A stretch of 64,000 bases of DNA. Source: Candidatus Fermentithermobacillus carboniphilus (GTDB lineage: Bacteria; Bacillota; Sulfobacillia; Fermentithermobacillales; Fermentithermobacillaceae). The notes beneath the pieces were generated by a model. The model did not search any database and was not told where the DNA came from. It saw only the letters and a program-made list of their open reading frames with translations. This document shows, in pieces, positions 48,309 through 57,855 of the stretch. The translations under genes were made by a program, and so were the position numbers. Numbering within the stretch: position 1 is the first letter of the stretch; each line of letters opens with the position of its first letter. The stretch spans positions 1,086,494 to 1,150,493 of the forward strand of contig CP062796.1 of assembly GCA_018208355.1 (NCBI GenBank). Direction: 5' to 3'.

Positions 48309-49175
48309 TCAATGATTCATAGCGCCGTCATCTTCTATACTTTCCACCAAATCCATGGATTTAAGACGCTTTTCGAGGACAAAAGATACGTATCTTTTGA
48401 CAAGCCGTCCCACTTCAGACCGGACTTTGCCTTTGGCCGTTATCCTCGGGCAGGGCAACGCGTCGCCCGGAATGATCGAGTTGCGGGCTTCATCCAAAAG
48501 GATTTCCAGGGTTTTCCGGCTACCCGGGGATATAATGAAAAACTCACTATCGGGGCTTTTATACCCGGCAGAATCTCCGTTGACCTTGAGGACTGCGGCC
48601 TCTTCGTGGCCCCCGCCCGCCTGGGACCAGGCGCGACTGTGGCAGTTTTCACACACAATCCCACCGTGTTTCATCGAGAAAGTGAAGGATGGGCCGTCGG
48701 GCATTTTCCCACATATCACACAATGTGAGAATGACGGGCCAAAACCCGCTTCCGAAAGGATTCCCAGTTCTGCCCACCTCACGACGGGCCACGGATCTTC
48801 CTTCCTTTCAAGGCAGTCCAGGACGGAACGGAAAAAGAGGAACTGGGTTTCATTTTTCTCCCTCTGGGGGATAAGCTCCAGCAGGAGCTCGGCGAGGTAA
48901 CCCGCGTAGACCATCCTGGCGTAGTCTTCCATAAGACCACCGTGAGACGCTTTAACTGCTACCTGGATCACCCTATCCATACTCCGGCCTCTCCAGAGCT
49001 GGAAAAGACCGTGGGTGAAAGGCTGCGTCAGGGCACCGAGCTTTGCCTTGGCCCTGCGGGCACCCTTGACTACGGCCTTCACCATACCCTCTTCCCTGGT
49101 GAAAATGGTCACCGTCTTATCGTATTCTCCCAGGTCCGTCTGGGAAAGGATTATCCCTTCCGCCTGATAGAGCAA
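48309..49175 (-). CDS. recO: DNA repair protein RecO
   Basis: 288 residues that assist RecA loading. The N-terminal OB fold begins YQAEGIILSQTDLGEYDKTV. A helical domain follows with a four-Cys zinc site (CVICGKMP and CENCHSRA). The C-terminus is somewhat longer than usual (KRLKSMDLVESIEDDG). It overlaps the end of dgkA by 25 bases. Confidence 0.94.
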   Translation of the reverse strand: MLYQAEGIILSQTDLGEYDKTVTIFTREEGMVKAVVKGARRAKAKLGALTQPFTHGLFQLWRGRSMDRVIQVAVKASHGGLMEDYARMVYAGYLAELLLELIPQREKNETQFLFFRSVLDCLERKEDPWPVVRWAELGILSEAGFGPSFSHCVICGKMPDGPSFTFSMKHGGIVCENCHSRAWSQAGGGHEEAAVLKVNGDSAGYKSPDSEFFIISPGSRKTLEILLDEARNSIIPGDALPCPRITAKGKVRSEVGRLVKRYVSFVLEKRLKSMDLVESIEDDGAMNH

Positions 49176-49744
49176 TTTCTATCTTCCTCCCGGGAGGTCC
49201 GGAAGTCTTCGGATCTCGAAGGACTCTTTTGAGCGCAAATCAAAAGACCTGCGAAGGAGGGGGTGACTGCGACGAAAAAGTGCAACAGAAGAAAAGGCCA
49301 GCGTTTTTCCAGAAGTGCCCGGAACCTTGCTTCCATGTCAAATAAGGCCGGATAAAAAGCGACGACGCCGACAAAAACGGAGAATACCGAGGTCAGGAGG
49401 ACCCCCGCCGCCGCCACATCCTTGGCTATTCCGGCGATCTCATCGTACTCGGGTTTCATGAGGTCCACAAAGTACTCTGCCAGAGTATTCACCACCTCTG
49501 CAGAAAGGACGGCAGCTATCGCCACGATGACCATCAAAAATTCTGTTCGTTCCAGTCCCAGGGCGATCCCGGCGGCCACAACCAGGCTGGCGACAAAAAC
49601 GTGGATGCGCATGTTCCGCTCGGTCCTATACGTGTAGGCCAGCCCTTCCCATGCGTGAGAGAAACTCTCCCACAGGGAGCGCGAGTGATTGGGAGGTCTC
49701 TTCAGGAGCTCAACGCCTTCAGTATTCTTTCCTGTTCTCTCCAC
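49151..49744 (-). CDS. dgkA: Diacylglycerol/undecaprenol kinase with C-terminal extension
   Basis: 197 residues; the core (about 25-130) fits the small membrane kinases: SFSHAWEGLAYTYRTERNMR, AEVVNTLAEYFVDL and DEIAGIAKDVAAAGVLL. A third and fourth hydrophobic segment and a basic tail extend beyond the usual 125 or so residues. In Firmicutes these enzymes usually phosphorylate undecaprenol. It overlaps ybeY by 43 bases if the first start is used, so a later start is possible. cdd and era, often next in Bacillus, are absent. Confidence 0.88.
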   Translation of the reverse strand: MERTGKNTEGVELLKRPPNHSRSLWESFSHAWEGLAYTYRTERNMRIHVFVASLVVAAGIALGLERTEFLMVIVAIAAVLSAEVVNTLAEYFVDLMKPEYDEIAGIAKDVAAAGVLLTSVFSVFVGVVAFYPALFDMEARFRALLEKRWPFLLLHFFVAVTPSFAGLLICAQKSPSRSEDFRTSREEDRNCSIRRKG

Positions 49745-50178
49745 ATGATCGCCTCTCTATCGGGCTCGTCGTGATCGTACCCGAGAAGATGGAGAGTGCC
49801 GTGGACCAGCAAGAGCTCGATCTCCTGTCTCGGGCTCTTGTTCTGGGCCTCCGCCTGTCTCTTTGCGGTCTCAAGCGAAATGACGATGTCTCCGAGCATG
49901 TCAGGAATCCCGTCAATCTTGGTATTGTCCACCTCGCTCTCGAAATCCATCATCGGAAATGCCAAGACATCGGTGGGCCCTTCCACGCCCCGGTACTGCT
50001 GATTGAGATCTGCTATGAAAGCATCGTCGGTGAACAACACGGAAACCTCGGTATCTTCGTCGCTTCGCCCCTCCAACTCCAAAACCAGTTTCACGACCCT
50101 CCTGGCGAGGTTCCTCAAGAACCCTTCTTCTTCGCGATCAAGTTCCGGGTTCACGATGGTATCAACCACTACGCCCAA
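49702..50178 (-). CDS. ybeY: Endoribonuclease YbeY
   Basis: 158 residues. The zinc site HGTLHLLGYDHD is near residues 125-136, and RGVEGPTDVLAFPM is the other family mark. It is involved in 16S rRNA maturation. It follows pgpH by two bases. Confidence 0.96.
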   Translation of the reverse strand: MGVVVDTIVNPELDREEEGFLRNLARRVVKLVLELEGRSDEDTEVSVLFTDDAFIADLNQQYRGVEGPTDVLAFPMMDFESEVDNTKIDGIPDMLGDIVISLETAKRQAEAQNKSPRQEIELLLVHGTLHLLGYDHDEPDREAIMWREQERILKALSS

Positions 50179-50180
50179 GG

Positions 50181-52361
50181 CTACTGCCCTCCGTTTCTTG
50201 AAGGTGAGTCCTTGTCAGGGACCCCTTCCTTACCGGGTTTGGCGGGATACTCTATTCTTGTATGAAAGACTCCCGCCAGAACCCGCGTGAAAGTTTCAGC
50301 AATGATATCGAGTTCTTTCAGAGTCAGGTCCGAACGGTCAAGCTGGTGGTCCATGAGCCTTTCGTGAATTATCCTTCTGACAACAGATTCTATCCTCGCG
50401 GGAGTGGGTTTAGACAGCGCTCTTGTGGCAGCTTCCACGCTGTCCGCGAGCATCACGATGGCCGTCTCTTTGGTGCTGGGCCTCGGCCCTTCGTACCGGA
50501 AGTCCCATTCTTCGGGGGGACGCCCGTCCTTTGAGGCGGTTTCAGACGCTTTCGCGTAGAAATACGAAGCAAGGGTGGTTCCGTGATGTTCCGCTATGAA
50601 CTTCTGGATAACCTCCGGCACCTTGTGTTCTCTCGCCAGCTCAAGACCGTCCTTGACGTGGGAGATGACGACAGCCGAAGAAAGACTGGGGTTCATTTTG
50701 TCGTGGGGATTCTCCATCCCGAAAATCTGGTTTTCGGCGAAAAGGTACGGCCTTTTAATCTTGCCGACGTCGTGATAGTATGCTCCGACCCTGGTGAGAA
50801 GGCTGTCGGCACCGATGGCCCACGCGGCCGCCTCCGCGAGATTTCCCACCATTATGCTGTGGTGATACGTACCCGGCGCCTCCAGCAGCAACCGGTGAAG
50901 GAGGGGATGTTCCGGGTTGGACAGTTCTATGAGCTTAATGGGCGTGATAATCCCGAACATGGTCTCGAACAAGGGCAAAGAGCCCACCGCCAGGACAGCC
51001 GAGAGTGGGCCGTTCAAGAGGACGAACATGGCTTCCTGCCAGCTGAATACGTCACCCAGAGCCATAGCACCCGTAAGCCCCAGGCTTATAAATGTCAGGC
51101 TGGAAACCAGCATGACCACGAGCCCCGCTCTGAAAAGCTGGGTGCGGTTCCACACTTTCTTAACGGAGAGAGCCGAGGCAAGTCCCGCGACAAGAGAGAG
51201 AGCCATATACTTGAGCTCGAACCCCGTCATCACTCCCACCGCCAGCGTAAGGCACGCGGCGAAAAAGGTCCCAAATCTCCGGTCCACCAGCGTCGAGGCC
51301 AGCATCACCCCGGCAGCTACCGGGGCCAGAAGACCCGAGACTGCCGAAAAACCTTTGATGGCCAGTAAACTGAGGATGACGATGGAAGAAAGGAGAGCCG
51401 AATTCTTTGGGTCGGTCGCGTCTGGGTAGAAGAGGTAAAGGTAGACGGCGATAAAGCCGCAGAAAAGAAGGGCCATCAGGCCTGCACCCGACACCGCCGA
51501 AAATCTCACCCGAGGACCCACCATCCCGAGCTTCTCGAGGATAGCGATCTGGTCTTGGCTTACCACTTCGCCTTTGCGGACTATATACTCTCCCCGCCTT
51601 ATCCTCACGGGCTCCACGGCTGCCAGGGCCTCTTTTATCTGTTTGTCGGTTTCAGCCTGGTTGAGTATGAGGTTGGGCTTCAGGTTTTTCTCGACGAACG
51701 ATGACAGAAATCGGGCTACCTGGTCAGGTATGGCCTTATCCGCGGCTATCCTCGCATACGCCTCCTCTTTCCCCGTCTCCAGGTGCTCGGGTTTCAACCC
51801 TCTCTGGAGGATATCTTCCACTATCTGCTTGGCCTTGGCTATCGAGGTAGCCACGGTATCGGGAGAAGTCGCCACAACCCCGATGATGTCGGCATCGGAA
51901 ATGTTCTTGCTCAAAAAGGGCCTGAGTTCTTTGACTATGTCCTGGGTGGTCAGGTTGGTCGACGAACTCAATACGGAGATCTTGTCCCCGAGCTCTTTGA
52001 AGAGAGACTTGATTTCCTCGAGGACTCTCTCGTCGCTGTCATATTTTTGCGAGACGCTCCGGATGACCTGTTCCTTGAGGCGTTCGGTGGCAGCGTCGTC
52101 TATAACTTCCCTCGTGGCTTTCACGTCGAAAGGCGCCACTTCGCCTGCTTTTAAACCTATCTGAGGGGGTACCAGAGAAACAAAAAAGACCCCGAAGGTC
52201 ACAAGTAATCCGAGGGAAGCCCACAGGATGGACGGAGTCGAGAGTTTTATCTTCCTGAGAAACTCCAGGGCCGTCCGAAAAACCCTGCCCCGATCTCCGG
52301 AAGGCCGCGTGGGGTTACCGCCCCTGTTTTTAGAATCTCTTTCCGCTTCTCTCTGCGACAC
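50181..52361 (-). CDS. pgpH: 7TM-HD phosphodiesterase of the PgpH type (cyclic di-AMP)
   Basis: 726 residues: one N-terminal helix (about 43-62), an extracellular 7TMR-HDED domain (about 70-280), seven membrane helices (about 290-480) and a cytosolic HD domain with HHSIMVGNLAEAAAWAIG, YYHDVGKIKRP, HVKDGLELA and HHGTT. Characterised homologues degrade cyclic di-AMP to pApA. It overlaps phoH by one base. Confidence 0.94.
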   Translation of the reverse strand: MSQREAERDSKNRGGNPTRPSGDRGRVFRTALEFLRKIKLSTPSILWASLGLLVTFGVFFVSLVPPQIGLKAGEVAPFDVKATREVIDDAATERLKEQVIRSVSQKYDSDERVLEEIKSLFKELGDKISVLSSSTNLTTQDIVKELRPFLSKNISDADIIGVVATSPDTVATSIAKAKQIVEDILQRGLKPEHLETGKEEAYARIAADKAIPDQVARFLSSFVEKNLKPNLILNQAETDKQIKEALAAVEPVRIRRGEYIVRKGEVVSQDQIAILEKLGMVGPRVRFSAVSGAGLMALLFCGFIAVYLYLFYPDATDPKNSALLSSIVILSLLAIKGFSAVSGLLAPVAAGVMLASTLVDRRFGTFFAACLTLAVGVMTGFELKYMALSLVAGLASALSVKKVWNRTQLFRAGLVVMLVSSLTFISLGLTGAMALGDVFSWQEAMFVLLNGPLSAVLAVGSLPLFETMFGIITPIKLIELSNPEHPLLHRLLLEAPGTYHHSIMVGNLAEAAAWAIGADSLLTRVGAYYHDVGKIKRPYLFAENQIFGMENPHDKMNPSLSSAVVISHVKDGLELAREHKVPEVIQKFIAEHHGTTLASYFYAKASETASKDGRPPEEWDFRYEGPRPSTKETAIVMLADSVEAATRALSKPTPARIESVVRRIIHERLMDHQLDRSDLTLKELDIIAETFTRVLAGVFHTRIEYPAKPGKEGVPDKDSPSRNGGQ

Positions 52362-53338
52362 TAGCGTGATTTCTCCTCTTTCCAGGCATCTTCGTCAAAT
52401 CTCTCGTATGCCCGGATTATCCTGGACACCAGCTCGTGCCGGACTACGTCCCTGTCGGTCAGGTAAACGAACTTAATCCCGGGTATATCCTTTAAGACGA
52501 CCCTCACCTGGTCAAGACCGGAATATATGCCTTTAGGCAGGTCTATTTGTGTTATATCGCCGGTCACCACCGCCTTGGAGTTCAGCCCGAGTCTCGTCAG
52601 AAACATCTTCATCTGTTCCGGGGTGGTGTTTTGAGCCTCGTCAAGTATGACGAAGGCAGACTCCAGGGTCCTGCCTCTCATGTACGCCAGGGGCGCCACT
52701 TCTATTAGCCCTCTCTGCATGTATTTTTCGAAAGTCTCGATGCCCAGGATGTCGAATAGCGAATCGTAAATGGGCCTAAGGTACGGATTCACTTTCTCTT
52801 GGATGTCACCTGGCAAAAAACCGAGACGTTCCCCCGCTTCCACCGCCGGTCTCGTCAGGATTATCCGGTCTACTTCCCTGCGCTTGAAAGCTGCGACCGC
52901 CATAGCCACGGCAAGGTAGGTCTTTCCGGTGCCCGCGGGTCCGATACCGAAGACCAGAGGATTTTCCTTTATGGCATCGACATATTCCTTTTGCCCCGCC
53001 GTCCTTGGACCGATTGGCTTGCCTCGCACATTCAAGAGAATGCTATCGCCGAGTTCTTCCAGTTTCTTCCCCTCTCTCACTGAGCGCACCACGTACCGCA
53101 CATCTTGAGCGGTAACCTTGTGGCCCGACTTCACACGGTTGATGAGGTGCTCCAGGACTTCCTTGGCCGCGCGGACCTCTTCTTCACTGCCTGACACAAT
53201 GAGGCTGTTTCCGCGGGCAACAAGTTTCACGTCAAGGCTGTCTTCCAAAAGATTGAGATTCTCGTCGTAGGAACCGAAAAGGTGAAAAACCTGAGCGTTG
53301 TCAGAAAGTTCGAATACCACCTGCGTTTCAGACGGCAA
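52361..53338 (-). CDS. phoH: PhoH-family ATPase
   Basis: 325 residues: an N-terminal KH-like domain followed by the ATPase with Walker A GPAGTGKTYLAVAMA, Walker B FVILDEAQN and VVTGDITQIDLP. PhoH proteins probably act in RNA metabolism. It keeps the usual yqfD-phoH-pgpH-ybeY order. Confidence 0.95.
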   Translation of the reverse strand: MPSETQVVFELSDNAQVFHLFGSYDENLNLLEDSLDVKLVARGNSLIVSGSEEEVRAAKEVLEHLINRVKSGHKVTAQDVRYVVRSVREGKKLEELGDSILLNVRGKPIGPRTAGQKEYVDAIKENPLVFGIGPAGTGKTYLAVAMAVAAFKRREVDRIILTRPAVEAGERLGFLPGDIQEKVNPYLRPIYDSLFDILGIETFEKYMQRGLIEVAPLAYMRGRTLESAFVILDEAQNTTPEQMKMFLTRLGLNSKAVVTGDITQIDLPKGIYSGLDQVRVVLKDIPGIKFVYLTDRDVVRHELVSRIIRAYERFDEDAWKEEKSR

Positions 53339-53344
53339 CTCTAT

Positions 53345-54520
53345 TTACCAACCTCCATTTTTCTCTTCTGGCCAGGGCCTCAACTCTCCTATTTCCTCAA
53401 GGGCGGAAGCAACCACTCTTACCACCACGCACTCGGAACCGTGGACTTCGGTATCGCAAGTGACGCCCAAGACTTTCGCAGTCGAGGGCAGTTGCCGTTC
53501 AAGGACTTGCCTTCCGCGCTTTTCCCCTATGGCTATAGCTTCTTCTACAGAAAACTCTATCGGTCTCCATTTTACCTCAAAAAAGACGCGGGTGAGAACT
53601 TCTATGAGGGGGCCTCGACTTCCTTCACCGATGGCTTTCACGGGATACTCTTCCATTTCGTACCAGTCAAATAGTCTTTTCATCCCCAAAAAGGTGATTT
53701 CCCGCCCGAAGAGCCTCAGCACGGTTATTTCCATTGTCTTGCCAGTACGGACCGCTTCCAGCCTGTACAGGGGGATCTCCTGGCGAACTTCGTACCAGGT
53801 TCTTGCGGTCACGTTGCCTCTCGCACCCTGCCTCCCGCCACCACTTTCCCCTGCTATCAGGATCTCGCCTTTTTTGACGGTTTGGCCCGGCTTCACCAGA
53901 GGAATCCCCGATAACACGAGGACTGAATCTACGACCCCGTCCTTACGGGCGATGACATCACCCGGACCAGCCATTTCAGGTCGGACTTTTTCCACAACCT
54001 CGATGACTGCAAGTGTCCCCTGAAAATGCACGTACGCCCATGAAAGTCTAGGTATCTTAAGAGTTAAAGCCTCCTCTACGCTCTTTTCGGACACGTAGGC
54101 TTTTCTGGAGCCCACCTTAAGCCCTTCTCCGGCGGCCACCTCTAATATCAAATCTCTCGGCACTTTGTCGTTGCCCTTGACCTGGATCACCCAGATAAAG
54201 CCTGAAAGGTAGAAAAGGACGGCAAGGATAAGGGCACTTGACAGCACAAAGGCAGGCCTCTTTTTCACCTTCCCAAGGAAAAAGGGAAATCCGTATCGTT
54301 TCCGGATCCTGGGGATGCACCTCGACTTCCTCGCAAGGGTCCGGATCTCCCTGTATTTAGAGAGGCTTATGGAAAAGTACACTTTGTCATCGTGCCGGAC
54401 AATATCCCATATCGGAAAGCCGGACGAAAGGCAAAGGTTTATAAGCCTTTCCGGATTCTTTCCCCTGACCTCAACCGTAACGTAACCCTTTAGGAATTCA
54501 CCGATCCTCTTGAAAGTCAT
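53345..54520 (-). CDS. yqfD: Sporulation protein YqfD
   Basis: 391 residues: a basic cytosolic N-terminal domain, one membrane helix (about 90-112, FVLSSALILAVLFYLSGFIW) and a large extracytoplasmic domain with repeated VKPGQTVKKGEILIAG-like beta segments. YqfD is a conserved sporulation membrane protein needed for spore formation in Bacillus. It is paired with yqfC, ten bases apart. Confidence 0.93.
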   Translation of the reverse strand: MTFKRIGEFLKGYVTVEVRGKNPERLINLCLSSGFPIWDIVRHDDKVYFSISLSKYREIRTLARKSRCIPRIRKRYGFPFFLGKVKKRPAFVLSSALILAVLFYLSGFIWVIQVKGNDKVPRDLILEVAAGEGLKVGSRKAYVSEKSVEEALTLKIPRLSWAYVHFQGTLAVIEVVEKVRPEMAGPGDVIARKDGVVDSVLVLSGIPLVKPGQTVKKGEILIAGESGGGRQGARGNVTARTWYEVRQEIPLYRLEAVRTGKTMEITVLRLFGREITFLGMKRLFDWYEMEEYPVKAIGEGSRGPLIEVLTRVFFEVKWRPIEFSVEEAIAIGEKRGRQVLERQLPSTAKVLGVTCDTEVHGSECVVVRVVASALEEIGELRPWPEEKNGGW

Positions 54521-54530
54521 CTTTTGCTCC

Positions 54531-54800
54531 TCACGTGTTCATCTCCACCGATTTGATGACGCCCCGGACCGCCATATCTTCTTTGCTGACTTCCTCGATC
54601 TCGAGATTTTCGCCGCTAATGGATATCTGTCCGCGTCCGACTCCGATCACTATCTCCTCGGGAGAATACTGGATGAGGCCCCGGTGGTTGGAGATGAGCA
54701 CACCCAGGTCACCCACGACCACGACTCTGGGAAGGTCGAGACTGATGTCAAGGGGTAGTTCCAGAAGATCGGCCAGTTCTTGCCTTACCCTTTTCCGCAC
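54531..54800 (-). CDS. yqfC: Sporulation protein YqfC
   Basis: 89 residues. The family stretch PLDISLDLPRVVVVGDLGVL and NHRGLIQYSPEEI and the C-terminal MAVRGVIKSVEMN are easily recognised. It is encoded ahead of yqfD, as in other spore formers. Confidence 0.93.
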   Translation of the reverse strand: MRKRVRQELADLLELPLDISLDLPRVVVVGDLGVLISNHRGLIQYSPEEIVIGVGRGQISISGENLEIEEVSKEDMAVRGVIKSVEMNT

Positions 54801-54923
54801 TTATCCATTTCCCCCTTCTCTACCGCTTCAAGACAGTCTATGAGCGGTGCGGCTCTCACTTTAACTTGCCCTAATCTGAATGGCCGCGGGGGTCATGTGG
54901 ACGCGCAGTTTCCCCGAACATAC

Positions 54924-54948
54924 TAAAAGTCCGGGTTTCCCCGGACTC
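54924..54948 (-). terminator. Rho-independent terminator after rpsU
   Basis: On the minus strand AGTCCGGGGAAACCCGGACT forms a tight stem followed by TTTTAG. It separates rpsU from yqfC. Confidence 0.8.
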
Positions 54949-55022
54949 TGTATCTATATCTGTATCTTGTTTTGCATCTTTCCCTGTATTCTCTTTTTCG
55001 TCCCCTAACCGATTATAACTGA

Positions 55023-55199
55023 TCAAGAATGACGACGTCTACGCGCTGCCTCGGACTTCTTCTTCCGCCTCACGCTCGGGCTTTCGTAGTGTTCGTGCTT
55101 TCGGATGTCGCGGAGGATGCCAGAACGCTGGCACTCCCTCTTGAAGCGGCGCAGGGCGCTGTCAAATGACTCATCTTTTCCTATTCGTACTTCCGGCAA
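55023..55199 (-). CDS. rpsU: 30S ribosomal protein S21
   Basis: 58 residues from TTG 55199, with GGAGGGAG upstream: [20 protein letters not shown], then a C-terminal basic tail [15 protein letters not shown]. This is the normal length. It has its own promoter and terminator. yqeY, which often follows rpsU, is absent. Confidence 0.95.
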   Translation of the reverse strand: MPEVRIGKDESFDSALRRFKRECQRSGILRDIRKHEHYESPSVRRKKKSEAARRRRHS

Positions 55200-55254
55200 A
55201 TCTTACTCCCTCCCTCCGCCGCAGGCATTCCCCGCTCCCGGTTTGACACTAAGG

Positions 55255-55284
55255 ATTGTACAATATCCAGACCTTCACGGTCAA
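55255..55284 (-). promoter_or_regulatory. SigA-type promoter of rpsU
   Basis: On the minus strand: TTGACC, an 18-base spacer, TACAAT. It lies 56 bases before the rpsU start. Confidence 0.6.
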
Positions 55285-55345
55285 CCGAAAGCCAGGCGCC
55301 CAAACCGCGGTGGGCACCGGAGCTTCTCCCGCGACGGAGCTCCAC

Positions 55346-56443
55346 TCACTTCCTGCGGACCTCTCTCCACGAGGCCTCCTTTTTCTGGAAGGCGAGATCT
55401 ATGAGGGTCCTCACCAGGTCCGGATAGGGTAGCCCCGAGGCTTCCCAGAGTTTGGGGTACATGCTGACTGTAGTAAATCCCGGGATCGTGTTGAGCTCGT
55501 TTACGTAGACTTCTCCGGTCTCGGGTTTAACGAAAAAATCGACCCTGGCCATACCGGCGCACCCCGTCGCCTTGAATGCATCTACCGCCACTTTCCTCAC
55601 TTTATCCATAAGTGCATCATCGAGGGGCGCTGGGACCACCAGGCGAGTCGATTCGTCAAGGTATTTCGCTTCGTAGTCGTAAAATTCCCTCGATGGAAGT
55701 ATCTGGCCCGCCACAGACGCTCTAGGTTCTTCGTTCCCCAGGACGCTGCATTCAACTTCCAGGAAACCTTCTTTCGCGGGTTCCACCAGCGCTTTCACGT
55801 CATAGAGAAATGCGAGGTCGAGGGCTCCGGGCAGCATTTCTCTTCTCTTAACCTTGGATACTCCCAGACTGGACCCGGACGCAGAAGGTTTCACGAAAAT
55901 GGGGTAGGAGATAAGCCGGTCCAGGTTCAAGAGCACTTCGTCTCGTCGTTTGGTCCACACCCACCGTTCAATGACAAGCGCGGGAACGTGGGGCACTCCG
56001 TGGGTAGCCAGGACCCTCTTCGTCACGTCTTTATCCATGCAGATAGCCGAAGCCAGAGAACCCGCTCCGACATATGGCAGGCCCGACATTTCCAAAAGTC
56101 CCTGAATAGTACCGTCTTCTCCGAAAAGTCCGTGCAACGCAGGGAAGACCACATCAACCGGCACCTTTACGAGTTTCGCGTTATCTTCGACCCATATACC
56201 CTGCCTTGTGGGGTCCGGGAGTATGAAACACGGGCACCCATGCCCTCGAGTCACCTCGGCGAACCCCTTGCGGAAGAAATCTTCGCAGTCGCCGATGTAA
56301 ACCCAGGCACCTTCTCTGGTAATGCCAACTCCGATAACCTTGAAACCGGCAGCCCGGAGGGCTCCGAACACCGACCTTGCCGAGAGAACCGATATCTCGT
56401 GCTCCCCGGACCTGCCGCCGAACAAAAGCGCGACCGTCTTCAT
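55346..56443 (-). CDS. ddl: D-alanine-D-alanine ligase
   Basis: ATP-grasp enzyme of peptidoglycan synthesis, 365 residues. Motifs are LFGGRSGEHEISVLSA, ALHGLFGEDGTIQGLLE, FVKPSASGSSLGVSKV and the C-terminal VNELNTIPGFTTVSMYPKL. A Tyr in SREFYDYEAKY is present. Van-type depsipeptide ligases share the fold, but no van genes are nearby. Confidence 0.95.
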   Translation of the reverse strand: MKTVALLFGGRSGEHEISVLSARSVFGALRAAGFKVIGVGITREGAWVYIGDCEDFFRKGFAEVTRGHGCPCFILPDPTRQGIWVEDNAKLVKVPVDVVFPALHGLFGEDGTIQGLLEMSGLPYVGAGSLASAICMDKDVTKRVLATHGVPHVPALVIERWVWTKRRDEVLLNLDRLISYPIFVKPSASGSSLGVSKVKRREMLPGALDLAFLYDVKALVEPAKEGFLEVECSVLGNEEPRASVAGQILPSREFYDYEAKYLDESTRLVVPAPLDDALMDKVRKVAVDAFKATGCAGMARVDFFVKPETGEVYVNELNTIPGFTTVSMYPKLWEASGLPYPDLVRTLIDLAFQKKEASWREVRRK

Positions 56444-56485
56444 GGCAGAACCACCTAACCTCTCCCGACGCCTCGAGTTGCCTTT

Positions 56486-57784
56486 TTAGATCCTGTCACA
56501 GGCCAAACCCTCTTTTGTGGCCTTTCGTCCCACGACGGACACGAGGTTTCCTTTCAACTCGTCAGGTCCGGAGAACCAGCACCGGACATAGTTTCTGGTC
56601 AACCCCTGCAGAAGCCCACCTTCGCTCCTCGAATCTTCGACGAGTACTTCAAGAGTTCTGCCTATATGTTTACGGTGAAACTCAAGGGAAAGTTCCCTTC
56701 CCAGTGAGATGAGCTCCCGGCTGCGCTCTTCCTTATCTTGCTCGCGGACTTTTCCCGGAAACCGGTAGGCGGGCGTTCCGGGACGGGCTGAAAACTTGAA
56801 GACATGGAGCCGGGAAAAAGAAACTTCCCTCACGACCTTTAAGGTATCTCGGAAATCCTCGACCGTCTCACCCGGGAATCCTACGATGATGTCAGTGGTC
56901 AAACCCAGGTCGGGCGCGACGGTGCGGCACTTCTCCACAGTCGAAAGGAACCCCCTCACATCGTAGCGGCGGCCCATCATACGGAGTATACGGTCGCTCC
57001 CGCTCTGTAATGGGAGATGCAAATGGTGACATACTTGTGGAAGACGCAGACAATCGATGAGGTCGTCGGCAACGTCGTGAGGTTCCAGCGAACTTAGGCG
57101 GAGCCTTACGAGTCCTTCAACCTCTGAGAGTCTTTTCACGACGTCAGAAAGGCGCAGCTTTTGACCCGAGTCTTTCCCGTACAAACCAAGATGGGTCCCG
57201 GTCAGGACGATCTCGCGATATCCCTTTTCCACCAGGTTCTTGGCCTCTTCGAGGATGCTTTCGAGAGATCTTGAACGAGACGGCCCTCTGGCGTACGGAA
57301 CTATACAATAGGTGCAGAAATCGCCGCAACCTTCCTGGATCTTCAGAAATGCCCTGGTCAAGCTGGGTTTTTCGACGGGAGTTTCCTCGAATTCCTCGCC
57401 CTTTTCGTGCGGTTTCACGTCGACGATGGTCTTCCCGGTGCTCAAGGCTTCTTCAGCGAGATCCACGAGACCCGACCTTCCCCTGACCCCCGAGACCACG
57501 ATTACCCCGGGAAGATCTTTCACTTCATCGGCGGCTACCTGTGGATAGCAGCCTGTAACCAGCACCTTTGCCCCGGTACGGGCCGCGCTTCGAATGGCCT
57601 GCCTGCATTTGGCAGCGCTCTTTGCCGTAACCGCGCATGTATTGATGACCACAAGGTCTGCCGGGCCTTCCTCCCGGAGTTCGTATCCCCTTTTGAGGAA
57701 AGCTTCTTTCAGAAAGTCCGTATCGTACTGATTCTGCTTGCAGCCTATAGTCCGGAAAGCCACTGTCTTCTTGGCCAAACCCAA
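56486..57784 (-). CDS. mtaB: tRNA t6A37 methylthiotransferase MtaB
   Basis: 432 residues. It makes ms2t6A at tRNA position 37 using two Fe-S clusters. The N-terminal UPF0004 domain has three Cys (RTIGCKQNQYD, NTCAVTAKS, TGCYPQVA). The radical SAM site is CGDFCTYCIVPYARG, and a TRAM domain ends the protein. Synteny with dnaJ-rsmE-mtaB matches Bacillus yqeV. Confidence 0.95.
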   Translation of the reverse strand: MGLAKKTVAFRTIGCKQNQYDTDFLKEAFLKRGYELREEGPADLVVINTCAVTAKSAAKCRQAIRSAARTGAKVLVTGCYPQVAADEVKDLPGVIVVSGVRGRSGLVDLAEEALSTGKTIVDVKPHEKGEEFEETPVEKPSLTRAFLKIQEGCGDFCTYCIVPYARGPSRSRSLESILEEAKNLVEKGYREIVLTGTHLGLYGKDSGQKLRLSDVVKRLSEVEGLVRLRLSSLEPHDVADDLIDCLRLPQVCHHLHLPLQSGSDRILRMMGRRYDVRGFLSTVEKCRTVAPDLGLTTDIIVGFPGETVEDFRDTLKVVREVSFSRLHVFKFSARPGTPAYRFPGKVREQDKEERSRELISLGRELSLEFHRKHIGRTLEVLVEDSRSEGGLLQGLTRNYVRCWFSGPDELKGNLVSVVGRKATKEGLACDRI

Positions 57785-57855
57785 AATACCTCGCTATAGT
57801 CGGTGTCTTCGGTGACTACATTATAATCTATCTCGGCTATCCATTATCTCGAATA